Source: Woeseiaceae bacterium (GTDB lineage: Bacteria > Pseudomonadota > Gammaproteobacteria > Steroidobacterales > Woeseiaceae). From it: a stretch of 64,000 nt of DNA. The stretch lies in the NCBI GenBank assembly GCA_021773095.1, contig JAJFKR010000028.1:154905-218904 (forward strand), written 5' to 3'. Below, one piece after another: positions 47,391-56,726 of this stretch. Position 1 is the first letter of the stretch. Each line of letters begins with the position of its first letter. The translations under genes and the position numbers were made by a program. The notes under the pieces were generated by a model. It ran no database searches. It worked only from the letters and a program-made list of their open reading frames with translations, and had not been told where the DNA came from.

Positions 47391-48457
47391 TACTCGACAC
47401 CCGTGTCCGGCTCGTTAATAACAACCACTTGGGCTTCATTCTTGAGTCCAACGTGCCCAACGGTAATAACGTTTTCACCATCCGTCAGACCGGCAGTAAT
47501 TTCGACCTTGCCACTACTGCTAAAACCGGTCTCGACCAATTTGCGGATGCCAATTCCGTCCTCGACAATGAATACAGAGGTTTCGCCACCGGATTCGATG
47601 ATCGCGCTACGCGGTATCTGCAGGACATTCTCGTGCCTGTCGTAAATAATCTGCATTCGGCCAAACATCCCGGGTTTGATGCGCTGCTCTTCACCCGTCA
47701 TTTCGATCGTGATCTTGAAGGTTCCTGTTTCCGGATCCACGACCGGGCTGATACGGGTAACTGAGGCGATAACCGGCGTTCCTGGTAAAGCATCAATTTC
47801 GATTTGTACCGGTTGGCCGGCGGCTATTTGACGAAATTCCCTTTCGGGCACGTACATGTAAGCCACCAGCGGATCGAAGCTGGTTATCCGAAACACCGGG
47901 TCGCCGGTCTTAATCGTATTACCCAGCTTCAAGTAGCGTTCGGATACGACACCATCGATGGGTGCGCGAATCTGCGTGTAATCGAGTTCGAGACTGGCGA
48001 GATTGTAGGATGCTTCGAGCGCTTCGAGATCGTACCGAAGTTTCTCGAAATCTCCCTCACTAAGCAGGCCCTTGTCCTGAAGTTCCTTGTTGCGTTGAAA
48101 ATCGCGCTGCATCTTTCGGAGCCGCGCCTGCGATTCGCTGAGTTCGAGTCTCAGGCGATTGCCGTCCAGTGTCGCGAGGATCTGGTTTCTGCTGACCATG
48201 TCACCTTCCTCAACGTGCAACTCGCGAACTTCTCCGTCGACTTTGGCAATGACATCGGCCTCGGCCAGTGCCTCAATGGGTGCAGTGCCGGTATACGTCG
48301 CGTAGATGTCGCCTCGCACCGGCGCGGTTGTCTCGACCGGTATCGGTGGCGCTTCCTCTTCATCGGACTGTTCGTCTCCAACCTCGACATCCTGCTGGCA
48401 GACGCTTAATAACAACACACACGCGAGCGCGGTTGAGCCGATGCGAAATAGCCTCAT
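47390..48457 (-). CDS. Efflux RND transporter periplasmic adaptor (lipoprotein)
   Basis: Lipobox-like LLSVC; lipoyl/barrel-sandwich and coiled-coil adaptor features (LDGNRLRLELSESQARL..., APIDGVVSERYLKLGNTI). Confidence 0.92.
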   Translation of the reverse strand: MRLFRIGSTALACVLLLSVCQQDVEVGDEQSDEEEAPPIPVETTAPVRGDIYATYTGTAPIEALAEADVIAKVDGEVRELHVEEGDMVSRNQILATLDGNRLRLELSESQARLRKMQRDFQRNKELQDKGLLSEGDFEKLRYDLEALEASYNLASLELDYTQIRAPIDGVVSERYLKLGNTIKTGDPVFRITSFDPLVAYMYVPEREFRQIAAGQPVQIEIDALPGTPVIASVTRISPVVDPETGTFKITIEMTGEEQRIKPGMFGRMQIIYDRHENVLQIPRSAIIESGGETSVFIVEDGIGIRKLVETGFSSSGKVEITAGLTDGENVITVGHVGLKNEAQVVVINEPDTGVE

Positions 48458-48521
48458 TTGGAATCCCCTTATACGTCTGCCGCGGTGACCGTTGGTCTTG
48501 GAGACCGCGGCAGGAATTAGA

Positions 48522-49607
48522 TCAGCCCGTGAATCGGTCCAGATCGCTTATGCTGGCGAGCACCTTGCTGCCGTCGCGAAGACCTGAATGCCCGACTACG
48601 ACGATTTGATCGTCTTCCAGAAGTCCGGCAAGAATTTCGACACGGCCGTTGTCTTCAATGCCAACCTCGACGAGGCGGCGAACAACTTCGTCGTCTTCAA
48701 TGACATAGACGGTTGTTTCTTCGTCTTCATCCAGTAGTGCGTTGGCCGGTATGACGAGCGCGTTGCTATGTTTTTCGTAGGCGACGGTGAATCGACCAAA
48801 CATACCAGGAGCCAGATTGCCGTCTTTATTGTCTATCACGGCCGTTGCGCGGAAAGTTCCGCTGCGCGTATCAATGGTTGGGCTGATGCGAACAATTGTC
48901 GCCGCGAAATCATCGTTTGGCATGGAAGCGACCTTAACCGTCGCTTCATTACCGGCGTCAAATTTGGCCAGTTCTGCCTGTGGTATCTGCAGGTAAGCAA
49001 TCAACTCCCTGGTTTCCGTGATTCGGAACGCGACCTGACCAACAGCCAAACTCTCGCCTGCTTTTACGTCTCGCGAAGAGACTACGCCCGAGATCGTCGC
49101 ACGGATATTCGAATAATCGTAATTGAGTCGTGCGAGGTTGTAGGTCGCCTGTAGCGATGCGAGGTCGAACTTCAGTCCGTCGTACTGCGATGTACTGACA
49201 AGACCCAGCGCATGCAAGCCCGTGTTGCGTTTGTAGTCTTTCTTGGCGCGCTCAAGGTTTGCTTTCGCCGCCAGCATCTCAAGTCGCAGTCGCTCTCCGT
49301 CGAGGCGCGCGAGTAATTGTCCCACTTTGACGCGGTCGCCTTCTTCAACGAGCAGATCGACGACTTCTCCCGCGATCCTTGCGATTACCGGTGCATCCGA
49401 GTCGGATGCGATGGAGGCGCTTGCCACGTAGGTTGCGTAAATATCCGAACGAAACGGCGTCGCGGTCTCGACAGGTACCGGTGTTGCCGCCGTGATGACA
49501 TCGCCATCAGCAACGCTGGCTTCACCGACGCCGCATCCTGAAATCAGCGCGGAGCTTGCAAGCGTAACGGCGATAAGAGCGGCGGGAATCGGGTTCAGGG
49601 ATTTCAT
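48522..49607 (-). CDS. Efflux RND transporter periplasmic adaptor (lipoprotein), first gene of operon
   Basis: Lipobox ISGC; VEEGDRVKVGQLLARLDGERLRLEMLAAKANLERAKKDY...; ATISGVVSSRDVKAGESL. Confidence 0.92.
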   Translation of the reverse strand: MKSLNPIPAALIAVTLASSALISGCGVGEASVADGDVITAATPVPVETATPFRSDIYATYVASASIASDSDAPVIARIAGEVVDLLVEEGDRVKVGQLLARLDGERLRLEMLAAKANLERAKKDYKRNTGLHALGLVSTSQYDGLKFDLASLQATYNLARLNYDYSNIRATISGVVSSRDVKAGESLAVGQVAFRITETRELIAYLQIPQAELAKFDAGNEATVKVASMPNDDFAATIVRISPTIDTRSGTFRATAVIDNKDGNLAPGMFGRFTVAYEKHSNALVIPANALLDEDEETTVYVIEDDEVVRRLVEVGIEDNGRVEILAGLLEDDQIVVVGHSGLRDGSKVLASISDLDRFTG

Positions 49608-49630
49608 GGTTTTACGGTTTACCTAGTTTA

Positions 49631-49652
49631 GTGTTGTAGTGAAGTATAACAC
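49631..49652. promoter_or_regulatory. Palindromic operator candidate of the RND operon, related to 7360-7381
   Basis: GTGTTGTAGT-GA-AGTATAACAC (minus strand GTGTTATACT-TC-ACTACAACAC); minus-strand promoter TTGCGT, 16-bp spacer, TATACT with -10 inside the palindrome. Confidence 0.65.
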
Positions 49653-49853
49653 TAGCTCGGTATAACGCAACAATTGACTTCACATTTGAAGGAATATGCT
49701 GCCGTTAATAATAAAAACAATGAGTTAGGGATCTACCTCGAGTCGCCAACGCGGCTACTCGACTATTAGATGCCTGAAATCCGAATTTGGATTGATTTTC
49801 TTGCAGGAGATATCCCGGACCCTGGCAGAGCGTGAAGTCACGTTTCTAGCCAA

Positions 49854-51206
49854 TCATTGAAAGTACCGGGCGAGATAGGGATTTAGCAGTCGATTGTCCG
49901 GATCAAGTTGCCGTCTGATTTTTCGGAAAAAATCCATCCGGCCGCCGTAGGTTTGCGAAACGTACGCGTCCCGTGTCGACAATGTTTGATTGAATAAGGG
50001 CGTGCCGCCCCAGTTCTCCGCGAATTCCGAAAGGTCCAGGGCAAATCCTTCCCAGCCGCGTTTTTGTGTGGAGGTGGTTTGCAATGCGATCAAAGGCTCG
50101 TCAAACGATGGCGATAATAATGCGGAGTTGTCTCGGGCAATTCGATAGCCGACGGCTGGCAGGTCGCATCGATAGGCCGTATGTGCGAAGGTTTCGCGGC
50201 AAAATCTCGCGTAAGCCTTCACGACGACTGAAAAATCGGACGCCGGAAAACACCAGGTTGAATACAACAGATTGCCTGGCTTTCTGCGGCGGTGCCGACC
50301 ACCAGCAGCGGCGTTATTTCCGTTTCTGAGCAGTTTTGAATTCACGAGGCCGTGGGTTGTTGCTGAAAGGGTGTCCATCAACTGATACCGAACGGATGGG
50401 ATGGGCATCACCCGATTAAGCGATTTGAATACATTCGGCAGCACGGTGCTCTCACCCCAGTCCTTAATTTTCCAGGGTGTGCTGTAAGCATTCCCAGTGT
50501 TCGCGTCGTAATGGCGTAAATCAAGGTACACATGATTCCGGTAGGGCATCAAATAAAACTTGAGTCCGACATTACCGCTGGCCAGTCGATCCAGAACCGT
50601 TGCGAAGGTGTCGATATCCATGCTGCGATGGCTGGCCGTAAATGTAGTAGTTGGCCGAACTCGCATAGTCACTTCGTAGATGATCCCCAACATGCCGTAG
50701 CTCAGTCGAAATGCGCTCAGCAAATGTTGCTGGGTATTTGACACATTCATCACCTTGCCGCCGGTAGTCACTACTTTCATGCTGACGATCTGATTGGAGA
50801 GCATTGACGCTCTGCCGCCGATGCCCGGACCCATGCACGGTGCTGCGATAGCACCACCAAGCGTCCGCTCCGTCTGGTCGAAATTTCCAATCAACTCAAG
50901 GCCGTCTTCGGCCAGCGATGCAATGAGCTCACCAAGCCGAACTCCGGCTTCAACGGTCACTGTTCGATTATCGGCATCAATTCGAATTATTCGATCGAGT
51001 CCGGAAGTCTTGATCAGTGTTCCGGAAGTTGCGAGGTTGCAGTCTGTTGCCGATGACCCGGCACCCTGTGGCCGAATCGGCAGGGCAACATTTCGATTGC
51101 CGTCGAGGCAACGCATGAGGCTGGCGAGGTTGGTCGGTGCGTGGACACCGGAACGTGCAGGACGGCGAACGATCATGCCCGTGTCACGAAATCCTTGTGA
51201 CTTCAT
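49854..51206 (-). CDS. FAD-binding oxidoreductase (sugar-1,4-lactone oxidase-like, VAO family)
   Basis: FAD_binding_4 region (RPQGAGSSATDCNLATSGTLIKTSGLDRII..VEAGVRLGELIASLAEDGLELIGNFDQTERTLGGAIA) and ALO-type C-terminus. Confidence 0.82.
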   Translation of the reverse strand: MKSQGFRDTGMIVRRPARSGVHAPTNLASLMRCLDGNRNVALPIRPQGAGSSATDCNLATSGTLIKTSGLDRIIRIDADNRTVTVEAGVRLGELIASLAEDGLELIGNFDQTERTLGGAIAAPCMGPGIGGRASMLSNQIVSMKVVTTGGKVMNVSNTQQHLLSAFRLSYGMLGIIYEVTMRVRPTTTFTASHRSMDIDTFATVLDRLASGNVGLKFYLMPYRNHVYLDLRHYDANTGNAYSTPWKIKDWGESTVLPNVFKSLNRVMPIPSVRYQLMDTLSATTHGLVNSKLLRNGNNAAAGGRHRRRKPGNLLYSTWCFPASDFSVVVKAYARFCRETFAHTAYRCDLPAVGYRIARDNSALLSPSFDEPLIALQTTSTQKRGWEGFALDLSEFAENWGGTPLFNQTLSTRDAYVSQTYGGRMDFFRKIRRQLDPDNRLLNPYLARYFQ

Positions 51207-51394
51207 ATTGGTAACTCCGCTGTCTTAGGCTAGAGCCCGTAGACCGGTGGCTTTGCGACGCTGCTTTTCAGCAGCTGTGCCTTTTTCAAATGAACGTTCA
51301 TCGTTGCACAGGCGATGGGTGCTATGCAATGCAATCCCGAATTTAGTCAGTTATTGTAAAATGGCATGCTGTAACTGGTTTCAGGCGCCCTCTT

Positions 51395-52375
51395 GTGAAA
51401 ACAAACGACATCATTCAACAAACAGCGGACGCCGCGGCTGATGCGCTCGAGCGAATTGCAGGACACGTCGAGCGCACTGACCTGGTCAAGTCAGGGACAT
51501 TCGGCGCCGAGCTGGGGGCAAACGTATTTTTCAAACTCGAGAACCAGCAGGGGACCGGGTCGTTCAAGCTGCGTGGTGCGACCAATCGATTGATGACGCT
51601 CACCGTGGAAGAACGGGCAATTGGTTGCGTCGCTGCTTCGAGTGGCAATCACGGAGCGGCTGTTGCGTGTGCGATGCAAAAGCTGGGGACCGCCGGCGTA
51701 GTGTTTGTGCCGCAACAGACGTCCGACGTGAAAGTAAACAAAATCAAGAGTTACGGCGGGGAGGTAAGGTATTTCGGAACGGATGGACTGGACACAGAAC
51801 AGCATGCTCGAGACTATGCGCGGCAAAATGGCATGTTGTACCTTTCCCCGTACAACGATCCACAGGTCATCGCAGGGCAAGGCACTTGTGGTATTGAAAT
51901 AATTGAGCAGCTTCCTGACGTCGATGCGGTGTTTATTGCTGTTGGCGGCGGCGGTTTGATTGGTGGTGTTGGCAGTGTTCTCAAGGCACGCAATCCGAAC
52001 ATAAGAATATACGGTTGCCAGCCGAAGGCTTCGGCTGTCATGGCGTATTCGGTCGAGGCCGGCGAAATCATCGACATCCCCAGCGAACAAACACTGTCCG
52101 ACGGCACAGCAGGGGGCATTGAGGCCGGAGCTATTACACTGGCGTTGAACCAGGCTGTTGTTGATGAGTTTGTTATTGTCGATGAACAACAGATCAAAGA
52201 CGCAATGCGACTGTATATAGGCCGCGAGAATCACGTGATAGAGGGTGCAGCGGGGGTAGCCGTCGCCGGTCTGCGTGCGAAAAAAGACAAATTAGGCAGC
52301 CAAAACGTCGTGGTCATCGTTTGTGGTGGCAATATTGCAGACGACATACTGGATGCGGTAATGGGAGGCGCCTAG
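51395..52375 (+). CDS. Threonine/serine dehydratase-like PLP enzyme (GTG start)
   Basis: FFKLENQQGTGSFKLRGATNRLMTL; ASSGNHGAAVACA; VGGGGLIGGVGSVLK. Confidence 0.88.
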   Translation: MKTNDIIQQTADAAADALERIAGHVERTDLVKSGTFGAELGANVFFKLENQQGTGSFKLRGATNRLMTLTVEERAIGCVAASSGNHGAAVACAMQKLGTAGVVFVPQQTSDVKVNKIKSYGGEVRYFGTDGLDTEQHARDYARQNGMLYLSPYNDPQVIAGQGTCGIEIIEQLPDVDAVFIAVGGGGLIGGVGSVLKARNPNIRIYGCQPKASAVMAYSVEAGEIIDIPSEQTLSDGTAGGIEAGAITLALNQAVVDEFVIVDEQQIKDAMRLYIGRENHVIEGAAGVAVAGLRAKKDKLGSQNVVVIVCGGNIADDILDAVMGGA

Positions 52376-52430
52376 TACAAAAGCAACAACTATTTGGAAC
52401 CGGGGACGAAAAGTGGGCTCAAAGAGGTAA

Positions 52431-53789
52431 ATGAAAAAATTAATTCTGCAAAGTATCACCCCGATCATTATTGGTCTGATGGCGACTGGCAGCAGTTACG
52501 CTGACACCACTGTCTTCGTCAACGTAAACGTTGTGCCAATGACAAGTGAGGCCGTATTAGCGCAGCAGACGGTTGTTGTTGTTGGCGGCGAAATTGCCCG
52601 GATCGGTCACGTCGATTCAATACCTGTTCCGAAAGGCGCCACTGTCGTGGATGGAACGGATCGTTTCCTGATGCCAGGCCTTGCGGAGATGCATGCACAC
52701 GTGACCAGCACGGCTACTGAACGCGTAGATCGAATGTCGACGTTATTCGTCGCGAACGGCATTACCACTATTCGGGGCATGCTGGGTCGGGCGAGTCACC
52801 TGAGGTTACGACAGCAATTTGACAGTGGTGAAGTCTTCGGTCCACGTCTCATTACATCGGGTCCATCGCTAAACGGTCGATCGGTGTCGGGCGCGGCAGA
52901 CGCGGCACGTCAGGTCCGGGAGCAGAAAGCCGCCGGATACGATTTCATCAAGGTTCACCCCGGGCTTAGCGGCGATGAATTTGCGGCACTGGCGAAAACG
53001 GCGAATGAAGTCGGTATTCCATACGCCGGGCACGTCCCCGTGGCTGCCGGTGTTCGCGTTGCGCTGCAAAGTAATATGGCGACAATCGATCACCTAGACG
53101 GTTATTTTGCTGCCTTGCTTCCGGCCAGTAGCGGCGGCTCCGGTGGGTTCGGTGGTTTGTTCGGCGTCATGCTTGCCGATGAGCTGGACGCTGACGAAAT
53201 ACCTCACCTGGTCGCTGCGACGCTCGATGCCGGAACATGGAATGTACCGACAGAGGTGTTGATCGAGCAGTTGATTGACGATACTTCGGTCGTCGAACTC
53301 AAGCGGCGACTCGAAACACGCTACGTCTCCGCATCCACCGTGCGGGACTGGGTTGCCACGAAGCAAGCGCAACTGAGTGATCGGGCATTCAACCCGGAAA
53401 CCGCTGCGCGCGCCATCCGCTTGCGGCGGCAATTGATATTTGAATTGCATAAGGCCGGCGCTGGATTGCTGCTCGGATCCGACGCTCCGCAGACCTTTAA
53501 CGTGCCCGGTTTTTCGACACATCGTGAGCTCGACGCACTGGTTGCAGCGGGGCTAACGCCGTATGAGGCCTTGCGTACCGGCACCGTGGCAGTTGCTAAC
53601 TTTCTCGACTCCAATGGCGGGATGGTAGCGGAAGGCAAAAATGCGGACCTGATATTACTGGATGCCAATCCGCTCAACGACATTAAAAATGCCGAAAGGA
53701 TTCATGGAGTCATGTTGCGAGGAGACTGGTTTGCTGCAAGCGATCTTCACCGCCGCCTTGAGCGCTACATCGTGCAGGATGGTAATTAG
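52431..53789 (+). CDS. Secreted amidohydrolase family protein
   Basis: Signal peptide; DRFLMPGLAEMHAHVTS; IDHLDGYF; GSDAPQTFNVPGFSTHRELDALVAAGLTPYEAL. Confidence 0.88.
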   Translation: MKKLILQSITPIIIGLMATGSSYADTTVFVNVNVVPMTSEAVLAQQTVVVVGGEIARIGHVDSIPVPKGATVVDGTDRFLMPGLAEMHAHVTSTATERVDRMSTLFVANGITTIRGMLGRASHLRLRQQFDSGEVFGPRLITSGPSLNGRSVSGAADAARQVREQKAAGYDFIKVHPGLSGDEFAALAKTANEVGIPYAGHVPVAAGVRVALQSNMATIDHLDGYFAALLPASSGGSGGFGGLFGVMLADELDADEIPHLVAATLDAGTWNVPTEVLIEQLIDDTSVVELKRRLETRYVSASTVRDWVATKQAQLSDRAFNPETAARAIRLRRQLIFELHKAGAGLLLGSDAPQTFNVPGFSTHRELDALVAAGLTPYEALRTGTVAVANFLDSNGGMVAEGKNADLILLDANPLNDIKNAERIHGVMLRGDWFAASDLHRRLERYIVQDGN

Positions 53790-53875
53790 CGAAACGCCTA
53801 ATGCAACCAAATCCCTGCGACGGGCGTCTAATAGGTAACAAAGATGTGACAAATCGACAAAACAAGGGGATTTTC

Positions 53876-54586
53876 ATGCGCAGTTTTCTGCTAATAGCGA
53901 TGTTTGCGGCGAGTCTCGCCCACGCCGGCTGGTCGGACTACGAAGAAGTCCGAAATTTGAATCTCGCTGCTGATGGCATATCTCAGCTGACGATCAATGC
54001 TGGCGCCGGCAGTATGGATGTGACCGGCGTTGAAGGCGTTAACAACATCACGGTTACAGCGACCATCGTCGTCCCTGGCAAGAACGAAGATGATGCTGCC
54101 CGTGTGATCGAAAAGAGGATCAAGCTGAGGCTGGAAAAGAATGCCGCTGAGGCTGAGCTTGACGCCTGGTTTGAGAGCGGCCTGATGTCATTCGGATCCA
54201 GCCCATATATCGTTCTGGCAGTCAGCGTTCCGAGTGGCATGGCGGTCAGTATCGATGATGGCTCAGGTTCCATCGATGTTATCGATGTCGCCGGGGACAT
54301 CACCATTGATGACGGATCCGGATCGATCGATATCAGAAACGTCGCTCACGTAAGAATCGATGATGGCTCAGGTTCTATCGACATTGAGAACGCCACTGGA
54401 GACGTTTCAATCGTAGACGGCTCGGGCAGTATCAGCGTCAAGCATGTGGCTGGATCCGTCACCGTCGACGATGGTTCCGGCAGCATAGAGGTTTCCGATA
54501 TCGACAGTGATTTGATCATTGTTGACGATGGCAGCGGAAGTCTGAGGTTTTCGGATATCCGCGGGACCGTTGACGCAGATACCTGA
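53876..54586 (+). CDS. DUF4097-like secreted beta-solenoid protein with DDGSGS repeats
   Basis: Signal peptide MRSFLLIAMFAASLAHAG; ~18-aa repeats IDDGSGSIDV/IDDGSGSIDI/VDGSGSISV/VDDGSGSIEV. Confidence 0.8.
   Translation: MRSFLLIAMFAASLAHAGWSDYEEVRNLNLAADGISQLTINAGAGSMDVTGVEGVNNITVTATIVVPGKNEDDAARVIEKRIKLRLEKNAAEAELDAWFESGLMSFGSSPYIVLAVSVPSGMAVSIDDGSGSIDVIDVAGDITIDDGSGSIDIRNVAHVRIDDGSGSIDIENATGDVSIVDGSGSISVKHVAGSVTVDDGSGSIEVSDIDSDLIIVDDGSGSLRFSDIRGTVDADT
54249..54560 (+). repeat. Coding tandem repeats (about six ~18-codon units, DDGSGS motif)
   Basis: GATGATGGCTCAGGTTCCATCGAT / GATGATGGCTCAGGTTCTATCGAC recur within the CDS. Confidence 0.75.
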
Positions 54587-54654
54587 TGCGCCATAAATGC
54601 TAGTATCTCCCCATAAAAGCGTCCGCGATTCGGGCGCACATAAAGGGAGGCAGC

Positions 54655-55086
54655 ATGAAACTGGTACAACATCTGCTTGACTCAAAAGGCCGGAATATCA
54701 TCTCTGTCACGGCTGATACATCGGTTCTGGACGCCATCAAACTCATGGCGGAGAGGACAGTCGGTTCTCTGCTGGTCATGCACGGGGACGAGCTCAAGGG
54801 CATCATGACCGAGCGTGACTATGCGCGAAAAGTAATCATCAAAGGGCGTTCGTCAGAGTCTACCGAAGTGGGTGAAATCATGACCACCGATGTTTGCTCG
54901 GCAAAAAGTCAGAATACGGTGAACGAATGTATGGCCATGATGAATAAACTCAAAATCCGGCATTTGCCGGTTGTCGATGACGGAACGGTAGTGGGTGTGC
55001 TTTCGATCGGCGATCTGGTTCAGGCGATCATTGCCGACCAGCAGGCGGAGATCGAACAGCTCGAGCATTACATCAGTGGCTCGTAA
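54655..55086 (+). CDS. CBS domain-containing protein
   Basis: Two CBS motifs: VTADTSVLDAIKLMAERTVGSLLVMHGDELKGIMTERDYARKV and KIRHLPVVDDGTVVGVLSIGDLVQAII. Confidence 0.9.
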   Translation: MKLVQHLLDSKGRNIISVTADTSVLDAIKLMAERTVGSLLVMHGDELKGIMTERDYARKVIIKGRSSESTEVGEIMTTDVCSAKSQNTVNECMAMMNKLKIRHLPVVDDGTVVGVLSIGDLVQAIIADQQAEIEQLEHYISGS

Positions 55087-55192
55087 CGAGAAACTTAACC
55101 GTCGTGTTATGCGATTTTTTGATGGTGCGGTGGAATCGTCCTGGAAACGAACCATGGAATTCTTCGTTCAACAGCTGGATCTCGGAGACTAG
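55076..55192 (+). CDS. Possible 38-aa small protein overlapping the CBS gene stop (GTG start)
   Basis: VARNEKLNRRVMRFFDGAVESSWKRTMEFFVQQLDLGD; fills the gap between the CBS and TPR genes. Confidence 0.35.
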   Translation: MARNEKLNRRVMRFFDGAVESSWKRTMEFFVQQLDLGD

Positions 55193-55195
55193 ATC

Positions 55196-55723
55196 ATGGA
55201 GAAATACCTGCCCCTGCTCGCGATGACGCTACTCGCAGTGGCGCAGGTTTACGCTGATGACCCGGCAGACTCGAAGATTGTCATTGGGCCCAGAAATCTC
55301 TATCTGTATGACGGTGCCAATGCGCTGGAGGCCGGAGATGCTGTAGAGGGTGTATCGCTCACATTGAAGGGGCTTGAGCTGGCTATCGGCGGACGTGAAA
55401 TCAAGATCGCGCATTCCAACCTTTGTGCGGGGTTTGTGCTGCTTGACCAGGCCGAGACAGCTTTGCAACACTGCGACTGGGTACTGGAGAACGATCCGTA
55501 TCACTGGCGGACTTATAACAATCGCGCCATCGCTTATCTTCGCCTCGGGCGATTGGAAGAGTCGGACGCGGACATAGCAAAAGGTCAGACACTCAATCCG
55601 CGCTCGGAAAATCTCAAGGAAGTTAGGGGCATGTACCTTGACGAGGTCAATCCTGTCGATGAGAAGATCACGATTGACGACCGCCGCAATGAACCGAATT
55701 TGCCGCTTAAGGAACCCGAGTGA
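55196..55723 (+). CDS. Secreted tetratricopeptide-repeat protein
   Basis: Signal peptide; AHSNLCAGFVLLDQAETALQHCDWVLENDPYHWRTYNNRAIAYLRLGRLEESDADIAKGQTLNP. Confidence 0.75.
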   Translation: MEKYLPLLAMTLLAVAQVYADDPADSKIVIGPRNLYLYDGANALEAGDAVEGVSLTLKGLELAIGGREIKIAHSNLCAGFVLLDQAETALQHCDWVLENDPYHWRTYNNRAIAYLRLGRLEESDADIAKGQTLNPRSENLKEVRGMYLDEVNPVDEKITIDDRRNEPNLPLKEPE

Positions 55724-56109
55724 CGTTGCGATCACTGCTTCTTATTGCGTTTCTGCTTGGTGTTGTCGCAGCTGTGGCAGAAGAAGAGCCACCGCTGGCT
55801 CGTGTTGTTGATAGCCACACGGATCGTATCCCGTCGCAAACCGTCGCCCCCAAGTATCCGAACAAGGCCCGCCGCGATCGCATCGAGGGTGAGGTAGAAG
55901 TTTGCTTCGAAATTGACAGGAAAGGACGGCCGCGCCGAATAGCCGTTCGCAACAGCACGAACCGCGCGTTTGAGAGAGCGTCGATCAGAGCTGTGCGTGC
56001 ATCCTCATTCAGGCCACTAAGAGAAGGTGAGAGCTTGCAGTCGATCAAGTCCTGTCGCACATTTATCTTTTCTCTTGAACCGGTTGAGGAAACGAACAAT
56101 CTTCAGTAG
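55720..56109 (+). CDS. TonB C-terminal domain protein (GTG start)
   Basis: VAPKYPNKARRDRIEGEVEVCFEIDRKGRPRRIAVRNSTNRAFERASIRAVRASSFRPLREG; overlaps TPR gene by 4 nt. Confidence 0.8.
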   Translation: MTLRSLLLIAFLLGVVAAVAEEEPPLARVVDSHTDRIPSQTVAPKYPNKARRDRIEGEVEVCFEIDRKGRPRRIAVRNSTNRAFERASIRAVRASSFRPLREGESLQSIKSCRTFIFSLEPVEETNNLQ

Positions 56110-56726
56110 CCGTCTTTGGCGCTGTTTCTCGCGAGAGTAAGAATTCTTGTCGTTGCCAGGGCGAGCGATTCACCGATGCTAATGAGACCTTCACTGTGTC
56201 CGCCCATTACGGCGATACCGACCGATTCAAATTCCGACTCCCGATACAGCCGTTTAAGTTCCCGGGCCATTTCCGGCGTGCCGTACCCGACACTGGCCTC
56301 TGTCGTGGGCAGTGCGTTGAGATGCTGATGCCACAGCGGTCGGCTATGTACATGAACGATAGCGCCGATCGATGCATCCAGCTCGTAAATGGCCGCATGT
56401 GTCATTGCCTCCGATGAAGCCTGTACCGGACCGCTACAAAACACTTCGTTACGGTCAATGTCAAAACCGGTTACCTGAGCATAATGTTCGCCAGTTGTGT
56501 GCTCGACGCGGCCGGTTTGCGTGCCCGTGATCAGGAACTGTCCGGGCTCTGGATTGCGAATGCTGATATTGCCGAAGCCGATATTGAGCTCGTCATAATG
56601 ACCAATCAGACCGGCATCAAAAAGTGGCCTCCGCCATTTTTCCAGCAATCGTGTTGCCGCGATATCTGCCGCTGGGCCCGGTGACCAGTGGCTTCGGTAC
56701 TTGACATAGCCTTCATCAATCGTCAT
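56103..56726 (-). CDS. Class II aldolase/adducin family protein
   Basis: Zn-binding HVHSRP and GGHSEG motifs; overlaps mtnA by 4 nt. Confidence 0.82.
   Translation of the reverse strand: MTIDEGYVKYRSHWSPGPAADIAATRLLEKWRRPLFDAGLIGHYDELNIGFGNISIRNPEPGQFLITGTQTGRVEHTTGEHYAQVTGFDIDRNEVFCSGPVQASSEAMTHAAIYELDASIGAIVHVHSRPLWHQHLNALPTTEASVGYGTPEMARELKRLYRESEFESVGIAVMGGHSEGLISIGESLALATTRILTLARNSAKDGY

Noticed and set aside
54249-54560. Regularly spaced repeats that could suggest a CRISPR-like array
   Set aside because: Repeats are in frame in a secreted protein, encode DDGSGS solenoid units, vary in sequence, and there are no spacers or cas genes.
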